64,000 nt of DNA from Aedes albopictus (GCF_035046485.1 NC_085137.1:455010980-455074979), one strand, 5' to 3'. Shown: positions 43,801 to 51,260, numbered from the stretch's first letter. Numbers and translations are program-made. Notes: generated from the letters alone by a model not told the origin.

Positions 43801-44068
43801 AAGCTAAAATTAGGAACTTACTAAACTTATGCTCATCTTCTATTTGCAGGTCTTCGGTGGAAACTCCCTCCCGGTGCGCATCTACCGGGCCTGGTTTGAA
43901 GCAAAACACTCCCTATACGAGATGTGGCTGGGCAATCCGGTGCTGACCTCGGTCCTGTTCGGCCTTCCCCTGGGCTTCCTTTCTTTGATTCTGTACTCGA
44001 TCTGCTGTGCGGATATCCTGGACGCCGACGAGGAAGAGGAGGAACCCAAACACGAAAAGAAGGAATAA
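28838..44068 (+). CDS. TMX3: Thioredoxin-related transmembrane protein 3 (PDI family), join of four exons
   Basis: Join 28838-28880, 28962-29223, 29715-30486, 43850-44068; 431 codons plus stop TAA. All introns are GT-AG and the phases match (1, 2, 0). TMX3 proteins are ER-membrane dithiol oxidoreductases that help form disulfides in secretory proteins. Residues 1-22 form a signal peptide. The thioredoxin domain is about 25-125, with the active site WCAHC at 52-56 and the cis-proline loop YPT at 97-99. A long lumenal part (130-385) follows, with NxT/S sites including N355. A membrane helix lies at about 389-412, then an acidic tail ending HEKKE, close to but not a strict KKxx retrieval signal. 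Length is near the family norm (human about 454). The layout resembles Drosophila CG5027 from memory. No frameshift or lost catalytic residue. Confidence 0.93.
28962..29223 (+). CDS. TMX3: TMX3 exon 2: thioredoxin domain
   Basis: The acceptor is ACACAG|CTG and the donor is TT|GTAAGT. It encodes residues 15-102, including FVMFYAPWCAHCKKLEPVW and YPTIL. Base composition is more GC-rich than the flanks, as expected for an exon. Confidence 0.93.
29290..29600. repeat. Diverged tandem duplication in TMX3 intron 2
   Basis: Two copies of about 150 bp (29300-29440 and 29460-29600) share ATCATCTGAGA, TTTCTGCCTGTT/TTTCTGGCTGTT, GGATTGCCACA and CTGCTAGAAAT in order. They make up most of the 491-bp intron. 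Confidence 0.7.
29715..30486 (+). CDS. TMX3: TMX3 exon 3: lumenal region
   Basis: The acceptor is TTGCAG|CATC and the donor is CCG|GTGAGT. It encodes residues 102-359, from FIKGPYDYAYNGDR through SGPPVQQVT to HNQTAP. The segment from FGWVGTPDLAHSI to TPHLIVLN corresponds to the second and third thioredoxin-like folds of PDI relatives. Confidence 0.93.
30619..30784. mobile_element. Hairpin MITE with TTACGTAACGTTA arms
   Basis: Ends are GGGTTCATTCCAATATTACG and the complement of CGTAATATTTGAAAGAGCCC. A C-rich run near 30662-30672 and the AAATTTTGTATGAAGCG block are typical of a common mosquito hairpin family. No ORF. Confidence 0.75.
30930..31718. mobile_element. 789-bp TA-flanked element with repeated GGGGCAAGATG motif
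   Basis: The left end is TGTGGGGGCAGCAAGATGGG and the right end, read inward, is AGTGGGGGCAGTATGGGTCA. TA flanks both (30928-30929, 31719-31720). The motif GGGGCAAGATGAGTCA recurs inside at 30954 and 31532, and a diverged form (GAGCAAGATCGGTCACC) at about 31161. No coding capacity. Confidence 0.75.
31735..32260 (-). pseudogene. LINE RNase H domain remnant
   Basis: On the - strand the order is SILLYTDESRMSDRTGTGVY, WPTVFQAEIQATLEGAAICL, IYIFSGKQL, then (frameshifted) a piece matching GIAGNEIADQLVREISE near 31800-31850. These are the RNase H motifs TDGS, AE and NE.AD of a non-LTR retrotransposon, with the glycine of TDGS replaced by E and SDSQ replaced by SGKQ. RT and endonuclease parts are missing. 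Confidence 0.75.
32270..34200. repeat. 24-bp minisatellite, regular in 32640-33630
   Basis: The consensus is close to GGAATTCCAGGAGGAATC followed by CCCGAA, 24 bp. In the centre it repeats about 40 times with few indels; both flanks are degenerate. Because 24 is divisible by three and the unit lacks stops in several frames, long ORFs appear on both strands (up to 303 codons reading GFLLEFLR on - and GIPEGIPG or EEIPGRIP on +). They are translations of the repeat, not supported genes. The unit is itself partly palindromic (GGAATTCC). Confidence 0.9.
34238..35403. mobile_element. Long inverted-repeat element within the minisatellite
   Basis: Arms of about 342 bp (34238-34579 and 35060-35403) are nearly identical, beginning TTAACTTGATGATTTTGTGG at the left. 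The spacer is about 480 bp. Each arm holds the same 73-74 codon ORF facing outward (MPVLVRWYELPTKPICLKAQ...), with one or two differences between the two. I recognise no domain in it. Confidence 0.8.
35404..35720. repeat. Minisatellite, right remainder
   Basis: Degenerate units such as AACTCCTGGAGGAATC continue the 32270-34200 array beyond the inverted-repeat element. The unit is again 24 bp. Confidence 0.65.
35787..36181. mobile_element. 395-bp palindromic element
   Basis: Arms of about 190 bp meet near 35990, where TCTCCACGAGGTGAATG faces TTACCTCGTGGAGA. Outer arm ends are GATGGGAACACGCACTTGG and its diverged complement ending GTTCCCATC. It lies beside the copia fragment. Confidence 0.75.
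36190..36480 (-). pseudogene. Ty1/copia reverse transcriptase remnant
   Basis: The - strand reads YDETLAPVVQYSSLRALFSR, then HNLAVNQMDAVMAFLNSELD and EEICMEQPP. This is the start of a copia-type RT (consensus ...FAPVxRxxSIRxLLxLAA....QMDVxTAFLNGxLxEEIYMxQP). Upstream and downstream parts are missing. Confidence 0.85.
36549..36599. repeat. Left copy of the 51-bp target duplication
   Basis: Identical to 41036-41086. It is the 3' part of the minus-strand SINE that was split by the LINE; the SINE tail then continues to lower coordinates. Confidence 0.85.
36852..39773 (-). CDS. LINE polyprotein, RT and RNase H part
   Basis: 973 codons without a stop; the real sequence probably joins from the endonuclease frame near 39700-39740. 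RT motifs in order are FRPISLTYFLLKCLERIVD, GVFLDIEGAFDNVPFD (catalytic D), GCPQGGVLSPLLWNL and YGFADDYLTLL (FADD). RNase H follows with YTDGSLLEGRAGAGVY, VFQAEIFAL, FCSDSQAAIKAL and WVPGHSSIAGNELADELA, so all four acidic positions are present. The C-terminus has a Cys/His cluster CDSC...HLICNC. The protein reverse-transcribes the element's RNA at a nicked target. The RNase H domain is a trait of the I/LOA groups. Confidence 0.9.
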   Translation of the reverse strand: MLLRKHCVSGILGQQTGNGYSPSIDTPSDLDDAVDTTTTFIMEAFEEACPLRSVKITRGTPWWNSDLAKLRKQCRKSWNRRRSAGSEAFRSARKAYRKALRSAERSGWKNLCTNVSSLSEVSRLNKILAKSKDFRVNELCLPNGDLTSSDEEVLECLFSTHFPGCVDITSSDDPDVFSCSYDSLASARSIVTIESIEWALNSFAPFKSPGADGIYPILLQKGFDYFKHVLKKLLVCSFATGYIPKSWRDITVKFIPKVGRASYEEAKSFRPISLTYFLLKCLERIVDHHIRDVHLANVPLHVNQHAYQSGKSTVTLLHKVVYDIEKAFAQKQSCLGVFLDIEGAFDNVPFDAILEAARSHGISPMISNWIHQMLKNRYLFSTLRLAGIRKLSVCGCPQGGVLSPLLWNLVADTLLRQLNNSGFPTYGFADDYLTLLVGMCISTLFDLMQNALQVVEGWCRQYGLSVNPSKTSIVLFTERRNRNGVRPLRLFDSEIDVTEQVKYVGVILDSKLSWTPHIEFRIKKACMAFGQCRRTFGTTWGLKPKYIKWIYTTVFRPILAYGCLVWWQKGEVRTVQSKLGHLQRMCLMAMSGAFSSTPTAALEVLFDVAPLHIHLKQEALSCTYRLRVLGLLEETPVNRSSTHTSLFPLLVNWDKIVLAPSDLTIACNFPYRTFSTKFPSREEWTSGYLERSISDGIVCYTDGSLLEGRAGAGVYSRELRLYQSYSLGRHCTVFQAEIFALMCGVQSALQQHVMGKVIYFCSDSQAAIKALASANSRSKIVIACRTQIEELNSANAVHLLWVPGHSSIAGNELADELARSGASHDFIGPEPAIPISKCWIKLQIHTWAVTQHRQYWNSLESCRQTKLYSAEPSLRVAKYLTNLSKQNCSMLVKALTGHCRLSYHMANIQQADSFACDSCESDYGTSYHLICNCPVFAQLRFRVFGKHLLSETDFRNLNLQDILLFLTRCGKEL
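39700..40464 (-). CDS. LINE polyprotein, endonuclease part (frameshifted)
   Basis: 254 codons starting MATVRIAQINLQHKR. It shows the apurinic-endonuclease motifs: QINLQ (N), ALVQEPYF (E), IVGSDANAHHIIWGS (D, N, H) and LSDHRYIFF (SDH). After about NPRSTNWE the frame runs into an unrelated short tail and a stop, while the -strand frame that continues as RT overlaps it at 39700-39773. One indel therefore separates endonuclease from RT. Confidence 0.85.
   Translation of the reverse strand: MATVRIAQINLQHKRTATINLCRLMQNGTAQVALVQEPYFRKGNFNLGNLVNPVFATFSKHEMANSRVMPRACVLVNNAIVATLISELTTRDVCAITIDVSVGNLNRKYVYCSVYLPHDEPSPTDAFKQVIAYCTSKGLPLIVGSDANAHHIIWGSSDINLRGSSLMEYLSSTDLALLNIGNRPTFMVSAREEVLDITLCSSRISHELTNWHVSDEESLSDHRYIFFEHLNVTSQTLRFRNPRSTNWEWIFTIH
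41036..41181 (-). mobile_element. tRNA-derived SINE, left arm of a palindrome
   Basis: On the - strand the head reads GTTCTGTGGCTTAGTTGG, then CGTGGGTTCGAATCCCACC (B box) and GAACG. The tail is the 51-bp duplicated segment. The anticodon stem, if paired as CGCCG/CGGTG, leaves a 12-base loop, so it is not a working tRNA. The LINE interrupts its tail. Confidence 0.8.
41189..41485. repeat. Inner palindrome between the two SINE copies
   Basis: Arms of about 80 bp (from TTCTGCGGAATAGAAAGCCA at 41190, ending near CGGCTTA, and the complement at 41402-41484) enclose a 130-bp spacer. Arms differ at a few positions. Confidence 0.75.
41686..41830 (+). mobile_element. tRNA-derived SINE, right arm of a palindrome
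   Basis: Mirror copy of 41036-41181: GGCTTAGTTGGCTAAAGCGC, then TCTAGCGAATACGGAGTCGT, the B-box region, and the tail ATTTCATCTCTCAATTTCTC. More diverged in the B box (GGATTCAAATCC). Confidence 0.8.
41960..42900 (-). pseudogene. LINE endonuclease remnant split by an insertion
   Basis: On the - strand, pieces read KEDLDLVFVSTGTVR, then (after an insertion at 42290-42530) CKLVYDDSHPSPRTSILVNG, then IAIRMEVPTARSKYI-like and FSCDVNAHYTDCMGKQ followed by SDINRPGE. These correspond to the EPY-, HHL/IAI- and DxNAHH..WGSSDIN motifs of a non-LTR endonuclease, with stops and missing residues. A basic region (QKAQKLRRRPASHKKA) precedes it. Clade uncertain. Confidence 0.6.
42290..42535. mobile_element. 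MITE-like insertion starting CAGTGGCGTAGCCAG
   Basis: The left end reads CAGTGGCGTAGCCAG, a classic hAT-type terminus. The right end (TGGCTAAGGCCCAG) pairs with it at about 10 of 14 positions. AAGGCCCAG is present on both sides and might be the target duplication. Facing runs of G and C occur near 42481-42510. Confidence 0.55.
43020..43690. repeat. Diverged tandem repeat before TMX3 exon 4
   Basis: Ordered blocks recur: CTTGTACATCTTAAG, then ACTCGCGAAAATT or similar, GGAGGTCCTA, ACATCTTTGAAA, CTACAGAACTATG, and CCTGTACAATATTAC. Copies start near 43045, 43130, 43313, 43431 and 43589. Unit length is irregular (about 85-180 bp). Old. Confidence 0.7.
43850..44068 (+). CDS. TMX3: TMX3 exon 4: membrane segment and tail
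   Basis: The acceptor is TTTGCAG|GTC, phase 0, after a 13.4-kb intron. It encodes residues 360-431: an amphipathic juxtamembrane part (YRAWFEAKHSLYEMW), the helix PVLTSVLFGLPLGFLSLILY, then SICC and a run of acidic residues ending KHEKKE and TAA. Confidence 0.93.
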   Translation, partial: VFGGNSLPVRIYRAWFEAKHSLYEMWLGNPVLTSVLFGLPLGFLSLILYSICCADILDADEEEEEPKHEKKE

Positions 44069-44619
44069 ATCCATTGCCCGGCAGCGTGTTTTTCTAGAGG
44101 ATTAGTATTAGCTGCAGTCCTACCCTTCCGGGGTAGGGGCCTTTCCTAGCATGAGGGAAAATTGTCCTTTTCTAGTCATTTTGATCTGTAACGCAGCGTT
44201 ACTGCTGACGCAAGCTCCTTTTACTTCCACCACGACAACGAAGTGGGTGTTGTATGTACTGTAGAATCTTAATACTGTGGTTTGTAGGAACCGTGTCATG
44301 TAAAAGTATAGGTCAGTGCATTCCCTGAGAACGGTTTGAATTTAAATTAGAGTTTAGGATAGCCAACGAAGGAAAGTGCGTGTTTGTGTCTCACTATGTG
44401 GTAGAGTATAAGAATAACGGAACATACCATAACTTATATAAAGAAACAGTTTCCATTTTAGTTAACTAGTTTTGTTATAGAACAAAAATGAGAAAGCATG
44501 CCATCCTTGAAGTTTGGTGATAAACTAAACTTGCGAATGGAAGCTCGGCAGATGTAACTGCAGATCTCTCCACTTCATGGAGAGAATTCACATACTCATC
44601 GACGTAAATTCGGAATACA
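44069..44619 (+). other. Probable TMX3 3' untranslated region, then unassigned
   Basis: AATAAA overlaps the stop codon (44065-44070), which is too early to be useful for a normal 3' UTR by itself. A TATAAA-like string near 44438 is the next candidate. No repeat is recognised up to the RTE fragment. Confidence 0.4.
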
Positions 44620-46050
44620 ATATTTAGAGGTAATTGTAACAACTAGGTACTGGAGATTCTCTATTCTCCACGCCATTAAGGTGCACATCGAAGAGTTGCT
44701 TCCACCTTTCAATCACCACACGTCCGTCCGTCAAGAGGCTCCCGTCCTTATCCCTGCATATTTCGACTCGTGGCACGAATCCGTTGCGGGATGCGTTGAG
44801 CTTCTGGTAGAACTTGCGTGTTATTTGAGAACGGCGCAGCAGTTCCATTTCTTTGTACTCCGCTTCTTCCAGGTGGCGCTTTTGTAGAGTGAGGTGGACC
44901 ACGACGGACTGGTCGTGCAGCGGAATCTATACCGACGACGGAACAAGGGAACCGATCCGGGGAACTTTCGGTATAACGCGTAAACAGTGGGAAACGACGA
45001 CGTACGATACTGCGATGTTTATTGCACGGACTCTTACAGTGAACTGTAATATGCAAATCTATTGTCAAGTGTCTCTTTACATTGCCGCCCATAGATGGGG
45101 AGAGAGATGTCGCACTCCCAACACTTTGGGACCCGACAGAGGCGGGTCTGCCGTTTCTGCTTTTGTATGTAACGTTCCATGTTCTGTCGGGTTTCTTGCT
45201 GCAGCATTGCCGCCCGCACTGCGTTCTCCTCCAAAATCATTCTGCACTCTTTGTCGCACCATTCGTTCCGCTAACTTCTTTCCGCGTACACGATGGTGCT
45301 CCCGACTGTGTCGTTGATGGTTACTTTAAGTGTACTCCTGCTGTCCTCTAGAGGGGCCACATCGAGCTCGCCCTCATCTGGCAACACTGCCTTGAACTTC
45401 TGCGCGTATGCTGAGGCGACATCCGGTTGCTTCAGTTGCTCTAGGTTGTACCGTAGCGGTCGCCGGTACCGTACATTGCTGATGAAGTAAAGTTTTGGGC
45501 ACAGTTTCACCATCACCATTAATGGTTGGAGTCGATGTTGGCGCCACGATAGGTCCTGTCCTAACGTCGATAATGTCGAAGAAGTGTCGTCCATCAATCA
45601 AAACGTGATCGATTTGCGATTCCAGCTGCTTTACTGGTGATCTCCAGGAGTAACGATAAAGACGGCTGTATTGGAGGCGGCAAAATCGATAGTCGTAGAT
45701 CGTCTTCGTTTGTCAACTGGTAGGCGCTGCACTTTCAAATCATCGGTCTGAATTCCTTCTCCTGGCCTGCCTGAGCGTTTAGGTCTCCTATGATGGTCTA
45801 AACGTCGTGGCTTGGGCAGCGGTAGTACTCTTCTGCGAGTTGCGTGTGCTTCTGGAATATGGGATATGCAAGTTAATTGTACTGGAGTTGAAGAATGAGT
45901 CCGTAATCCTCAACCTAACCATTCCTTAGTCGATCGGCCATCAATCGATCATGCACCTCTGCATATCGCCATGAAAGTTGTTGCCGCAACTCTGGTAGAT
46001 GGTATCATCACCGGTAAACGTTCGCACCATGGATCCTGTTCAGCACATCT
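44620..46050 (-). pseudogene. RTE/JAM1-like endonuclease and linker remnant
   Basis: The - strand shows, in order, endonuclease C-terminal pieces (HVLIDGRHFFDIIDVRT near 45560-45600), a linker (YNLEQLKQPDVASAYAQKF, ALPDEGELDV, then INDTVGS), and the pre-RT linker (RRSQITRKFYQKLNASRNGF, then PRVEICRDKDGSLLTDG and VIERWKQLFDVHLNG). The frame changes at least three times and the element stops before the RT domain. Same family as the fragments at 4618 and 7560. Confidence 0.8.
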
Positions 46051-46996
46051 TTTGCAGCGCTTTGATGCTGAAATCGCGCTCTTTTAGTAGGACGATGAGT
46101 ATGCGGGTGCTTCCGATGAAATAATTGCGGGTGCTCCCGATTAAATGAACGACAGTTCCGTGTACCGCGTTACCAATAGTAAGTTCTGCTCCATCGCTTC
46201 GCACATCAAACTGATATTGTCCGGAGAACAATAATGCACAGATTTAATATTTATTTATATGAGTAACTTACCATTATTTATTTTCTAATTGATGGATGTA
46301 ATATTGTCACACTTTCCCTATAAAATGTTTCACTATCCTACCATTCTTTTTCAACAAAAGTTTTTATTATTCATAATTTTCCAAAACCCACTACACTTGA
46401 TTGAATACGAAGACGACCAAAACTACTTTAGTGAATGGATAATGGTAATGGTATTTTTCAAACACGTGAAAACATTGGGCAATTACAATTAAAATCATAT
46501 CTATCGATTATTTACAATTGGGACCCCCTCGAAAAACACCGACAGAAAAACAAAAAAAAAAAAGAGCATTAATCGTATGTGTCATTTTTGTTTGGCGTCG
46601 AGTGATTGAACCCTGTTTTCCCCGATCCGCGTCGTCTGTCTGTGTGTGTGATCAACCTTGGCCAACATTCCACGCGCTATCGTTTCGTCTTCTTCGGGCT
46701 ACGGACGGAGCCACCGCCGCCACTACCGTTGATAAATCTACGAATGTGCACACGCAGAAAAAGAGAGAGAGAGAAAGGGGGAACATAACTTAAAAACGCA
46801 GGAGGCGGGTTTTCTAGAGAAAAAGGGGGAGGGGAGCTTGAACATTCACCAAGAACACGTGGAAGCAAGGAAGGAAGATTCAGTTGTCGAGAGTAAATGC
46901 AAAAAAAAATAAAGGTAAAACCAAAAATTCTGAAACGTGATTTCGAAGCCACGTGAGCTTCGTTCGGTAAAAAGGGAGATCTGGCTTTGTTGCTTC
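46051..46996 (-). other. Probable 3' untranslated region of the minus-strand gene
   Basis: This lies directly downstream of the last coding exon at 46997-47163. Part of it (46590-46860) is CG- and purine-rich with GAGAGA runs. An AATAAA on the - strand lies at about 46364-46369. The boundaries are inferred. Confidence 0.35.
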
Positions 46997-47163
46997 CTAG
47001 CTCATATCCATATACCGCGAGTTGTTGGTTGGACGTGGCCGCAGTATCAGCTTGCCGGTTTCGTCGCAGGACATGTTGAACTCGGCCAGAACGCTTCGCG
47101 TCCGGGACGTGATGATCTGCGGCGCCATCACTAGCTTGTGGATGCCAAATACGAACAGCAGGA
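46997..47163 (-). CDS. Last coding exon of an unidentified gene
   Basis: On the - strand a pyrimidine-rich acceptor (CTTTTCAG) is followed by an open frame of 55 codons ending in TAG. It begins [20 protein letters not shown], continues [20 protein letters not shown] and ends [14 protein letters not shown]. Codon use is GC-rich like the TMX3 exons and unlike the flanks. The first 12 residues are hydrophobic and could end a membrane helix; the rest looks like a cytoplasmic tail. Phase is 1, so an upstream exon is required, and I see none between 47164 and 64000. I do not recognise the family. Confidence 0.65.
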
Positions 47164-47207
47164 CTGAAAAGGAAAAAAAATAACAGTTGGTTGAAACAAT
47201 ATTTCCT

Positions 47208-47455
47208 TCTTCTTCTTTATGGCTCGACGTCCCCACTGGGACTTGGCCTGCCTCGCTTCAACTTAGTGTTCTTTGAGCACTTCCACACTTATTAATTGAA
47301 GGGCTTCCTTTGCCTGCCATTGCATGAGTTTGTATATTGTGAGGCAAGTACAATGATACACTATGCCCAGAGAGTCCCGACCGGAACGGGAATCGAACCC
47401 GCCGTCTCCGGATTGGCGATCCATAGCCTTAACCACTAGGCTAACTGGAGACCGA
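47208..47455 (-). mobile_element. tRNA-derived SINE
   Basis: On the - strand the head has GTCTCCAGTTAGCCTAGTGG and the B-box region GCGGGTTCGATTCCCGTTC. The body includes the complements of CACTATGCCCAGAGAG and GAGCACTTCCACAC, and the end is CAGTGGGGACGTCGAG. It shares body blocks with the copies at 4345 and 63456 but has a different tRNA head. Confidence 0.75.
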
Positions 47456-47752
47456 CGGTATTTCCATATAGTTCCAATCGAGCAGACCTGTTAAAATGAG
47501 AAGGATTCGCCCCTTTGGTATACTCGAGTCGTTTTGGCAACAATCAAACGCAATCATCTCTTTAACTTTTCAACTGACTGTAAGGACTTGGCCGGTACCG
47601 TTATTGATCAAATTGCTCATGTTCGTATAGTCGACGTCACCACCAAGCTAGTCAAATATAAACAATAAGCTAATACACGACTGCAAAATAAGCAGCATAC
47701 AGCTACCAAACTCGGTTTTCAGAAATCTATCACTTGTCACTAGGGCTGCCTT
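47456..47752. other. Unassigned, with the shared SINE-tail string
   Basis: A 40-bp string around ACTGTAAGGACTTGGCCGG, then TACCGTTATTGATC, lies at 47573-47609. It also occurs at 10573-10610 and as the tail of the SINE at 26417. Otherwise nothing is recognised. Confidence 0.5.
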
Positions 47753-48629
47753 CCCGAGCAGGGAATGAGAACTAATTGCAAACAAATTGAGTTATTTAGA
47801 TATCACGATTTTTGATAACAAAGTGAGTTTTCATTTTGTATGACTTAAGTGTTAACATAACAAAAAATGATAACAAAATAATGTACCGGAATGTCTAATT
47901 GAAAACAGAATGAGTTCTCATTGATAACAAATTAATATCTCATTTTGTTATCCACATTTTACGACTTGATGTCATACGCAGTTCTCAGTAAGTTATCAAA
48001 TCTATAGGGTAATAACTAAAAATTTATAACAAATTTAGTATTCATTTTGTTATTTTATTAGACATTAATTGACATGAATAAGTAAAAATTTAAATGAGAT
48101 CTTATTTTAAATTCAGAAGAATCGTGATGGAAAACTTGTTTTGTTTGATACGATATCATCAGAATATGGCTCCTATTAATAGCGTAGTATTATTGTTTGT
48201 AACATTAACATTTCATCAACACTTATTTCTAACTTGGAGCCTACACGATGTAAAATTGTATGGGAATCGGATATGATATCCTCATAGATATGCAGCATAA
48301 CTATACCATGATTCAACTAAAAGATTAATGATGGACATTGAAGTGACAAAAAAAGTAAATTTGGAGTCAAAAGACAACTGCATTTAATATTTTGGTATAA
48401 TTATATTTCAGCTTTTCCTTCTGATTATATGCACTGCAGTAAAACAAATGTGTGAGATGTTCACGGCATCCCAGAGCCACAGGCATCGGGACTCAAATTA
48501 AATGACGTCGAGCAACGAATTGAATCGCATTCGGCTTTTCAGCTCTTTCCTTTGTTACTCGGAGAAAAATCATGACATTGATAAAATAAGGCATCCGATT
48601 GGAAAAATATTTTGCTTCATTAATTCTAT

Positions 48630-48955
48630 CGGGTTTGGCATAATGGTAAAATGGCATAATCTGGTATAACAGTCGTTTGGCAAAATGACCGTTTTGCATA
48701 ACAATAATTGAAATGGCATTCATCATTTTCATGTATGATGAATATCTTTGTTATTTTCAACAAAACTGTATCTAACATCACGGGATTATTGCACGGAGCT
48801 ACAACAAATCCTTTTTTCTCGCGAGAGGTAAAATATGTGACTTTCGACAGTAGAATGACCGTGAATTACTTCGGTTGGCCATTTCCAATTTCATTTGTCT
48901 ATAATTTAGAATCATGTCAAATGAACATAATGTCAATCGGCTATAATGCCAAACG
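48630..48955. mobile_element. Degraded TTTGGCATAATG element
   Basis: Left GGGTTTGGCATAATGG and right GGCTATAATGCCAAACG are inverted. Repeated motifs (AATGGCATAATC, CGTTTGGCAAAATG) link it to the MITE at 12070-12260. Nested in the 47753 element. Confidence 0.55.
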
Positions 48956-49469
48956 ACCTTAAGTGTGAGAAAATTTTGAACAGGAGAACTCTCGTTATTT
49001 CCTTACGAAAGTGCGAATGGTGCAGTTTTAAAATATATAATTGGAGAAATAATCACCCTGTAGTTCAACTTTCAAAATATTTGACAATATGTTTAGATTG
49101 AAATAACTGATATAGGGAAACTTTTGTATTCTGGACAGTTTTGTTCTCTTCGTCATGGAAGGCTTTTTGAAACCTGTTGAATTCGACGTTGGCCTCAAAT
49201 CTTTCCCATCCAAGCTGAGCTCTACGACCAAGTTTCAGGCAATTTGGCCGATGTAAAACCCCTCGTAATGAAGAGAACAACCCTGCCGATAATAACTAGT
49301 CATCCTAAAAAGGACTTATTAAAGTTCAAGGGTTCAAGCCAATTTAAATCAATAGCATGACCATTACCCAGAACCAGCTAATTATAAATTTTGTGTCAAT
49401 ATGCAAGTACAATACTCAGCTAGATTTAACAAATATTTTGTGAATTAATGTTAATAAACCATGTTAAAC

Positions 49470-50531
49470 CAAGGGGTAGTCACTCTACACACTTCATTTG
49501 TGCCAACGTTTTTTTAATGTGTCTACTAGTGTGCAATGGTGTGCCCTAGTGTGCCGAGGTGCCGAGCATCAGCTTTCCACGCTTGTCATAATGACGGATG
49601 CACTGAACTGAAAACATGATAAAATAATCTCAGCAAACATTGAATCCAAGGAAAACAATGTCCACTGTCATAAAAATTGCTTCCGCAAGTTTTTCAGATT
49701 ATATTTTGGATTTCCCAATTAAAACTATTTATTTTATATTTTAGATTCAGGAGCGGTGCATAGATCTACAACATGATGGCCTTAGATTCTTCTGTTGGTG
49801 TTAATTAAGAAGAATCATTGGACATATTATTGTTGTTAATCTAACCCCAATATATGAAACCAACTCGTGAAAATTGTTTCATCATTCGCGAAATTGCATT
49901 ACACCCTGATTACACCCAAATCTCCTGTTCTGGCGCCACGACAGTCCGGCTAAATTCCTTTGTCCTAGGGCATACTAAGTGGGAGGCAAGAACTTTTCGG
50001 TATTTTCGGTAGTTTTGATTTCTTTCTTATGAGGGATTTTGTCAGCCAAATTTTCTGTAACTAGGCCGTATAATTCAGTTAGGTTGGGAATGTTTTAAGC
50101 ATATTTTGATCCCCACAACCCAAGCCATGACCCACATGACAAAGATAACAAAACTGACGAAAACGTACTTCTCGTACGTTGAACTTTTAAACTTCTAAAT
50201 ACGGGACAGGTTATTCTCGTAAAGGTTTCTAGGACAAATGTGGAGTAGTACTACTTTTACTATGACCCTAAAGGGTAGTAGAACTGGGAAACGGGTAAGG
50301 ATTGTAAGATAGAACAGATGGTAGTCATTCGGGCCTGATGATGCAATTCAAATTCTTGCCGAAGCGATTTTTCGGTTTTGACAGCTGGACATTTTTTCCT
50401 GGTTTCAAAGTTTGCTGAGATGGTTTTCTCATAATTTCAGTTCAATGTGGGATTATGTTGATCTGTGCCTGCTGGTGCCACTGGTGTGCCCGGTGTGCCC
50501 ATGGCACACTGTGTAGAGTGACTACCCCTTG
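49470..50531. mobile_element. hAT-like 1062-bp element with 8-bp duplication
   Basis: Terminal repeats start CAAGGGGTAGTCACTCTACA (left) and match from the right. The 8-bp duplication TGTTAAAC flanks it exactly (49462-49469 and 50532-50539). GTGTGCC strings cluster next to both ends (49530-49560 and 50465-50510). An 8-bp target duplication with a CA(A/G)GGG terminus is typical of the hAT superfamily. No transposase remains. Confidence 0.85.
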
Positions 50532-50715
50532 TGTTAAACCTATTTTGGATTTTTGAAATCAAATCTTGTTATCATTTAGTTTTTGAAATAATAACAAAAT
50601 GATATCAAATAAAAACAATTCGGAACGAAAACTTGTTTTGATTTCATTTTGTTATCAATAACAAAATGAGTTATCAATTTGTTATAGGTTTGTTCTCATT
50701 CCCTGCTCGGGTTTA

Positions 50716-51260
50716 CTCCACTCTATAACAACTCCGGAAGATTACCCGGGAGATGTGAAAACTTAAACAAATCGAATAGGAGTCCCCACTAACAAAACAG
50801 CTGCTACAATACAGTACAATTCGTTATACTGACAAATTCACAAACCAGCAGCCAGCGCTTCGAAGGCCGTTATACGATATCATTACAGCTAGAAGCTGTA
50901 ATATAGAAAATACTGGTATACCAACACGGCATGTCAGATGTAAACATTGTTGGTAAAACAAAATTTAATCGGGATATATAACTACTACACAAATTCTTTA
51001 CAACTAACCATCTCTGTGCTGTGAAACTGCTTTTATTGCACTTTTATCCAGCGCCGGAGGATGTGCAAACGAATAAGAGTCCCAGCCAATATGACAGCTT
51101 CTTTTATACAGTACGTTTTTTTTAATGTTGCAAAATACACAAAACAGCAGCGCTTCGTAGCTGTTTAAAGAGCACTCTTTCAGCTACAAGCTGTGATGAA
51201 GAACCTGATGGCGCAACCACGCAACTTGTTCGATGCAAACATTCTGACGTTTGACGTTTC
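50716..51260. repeat. Two diverged direct repeats
   Basis: Blocks ATAGGAGTCCC..CTAACAAAACAGCTGCTAC at 50780-50810 and ATAAGAGTCCC..CCAATATGACAGCTTCT at 51075-51110 are followed in both by ACAGTAC, CAGCGCTTCG and CAGCTA.AAGCTGT. Spacing is about 295 bp. Origin unknown. Confidence 0.55.

Larger units (their letters stand above)
47753..50711. mobile_element. Composite element with CCCGAGCAGGGAATGAGAAC ends
   Basis: The 20-bp terminus at 47753 is repeated in reverse complement ending at 50711. The inner margins of both ends hold repeated GATAACAAAATGAG-like strings in both orientations (47815-48060 and 50560-50690). Two further elements are nested within it. No target duplication is clear. No transposase ORF remains. 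Confidence 0.7.
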
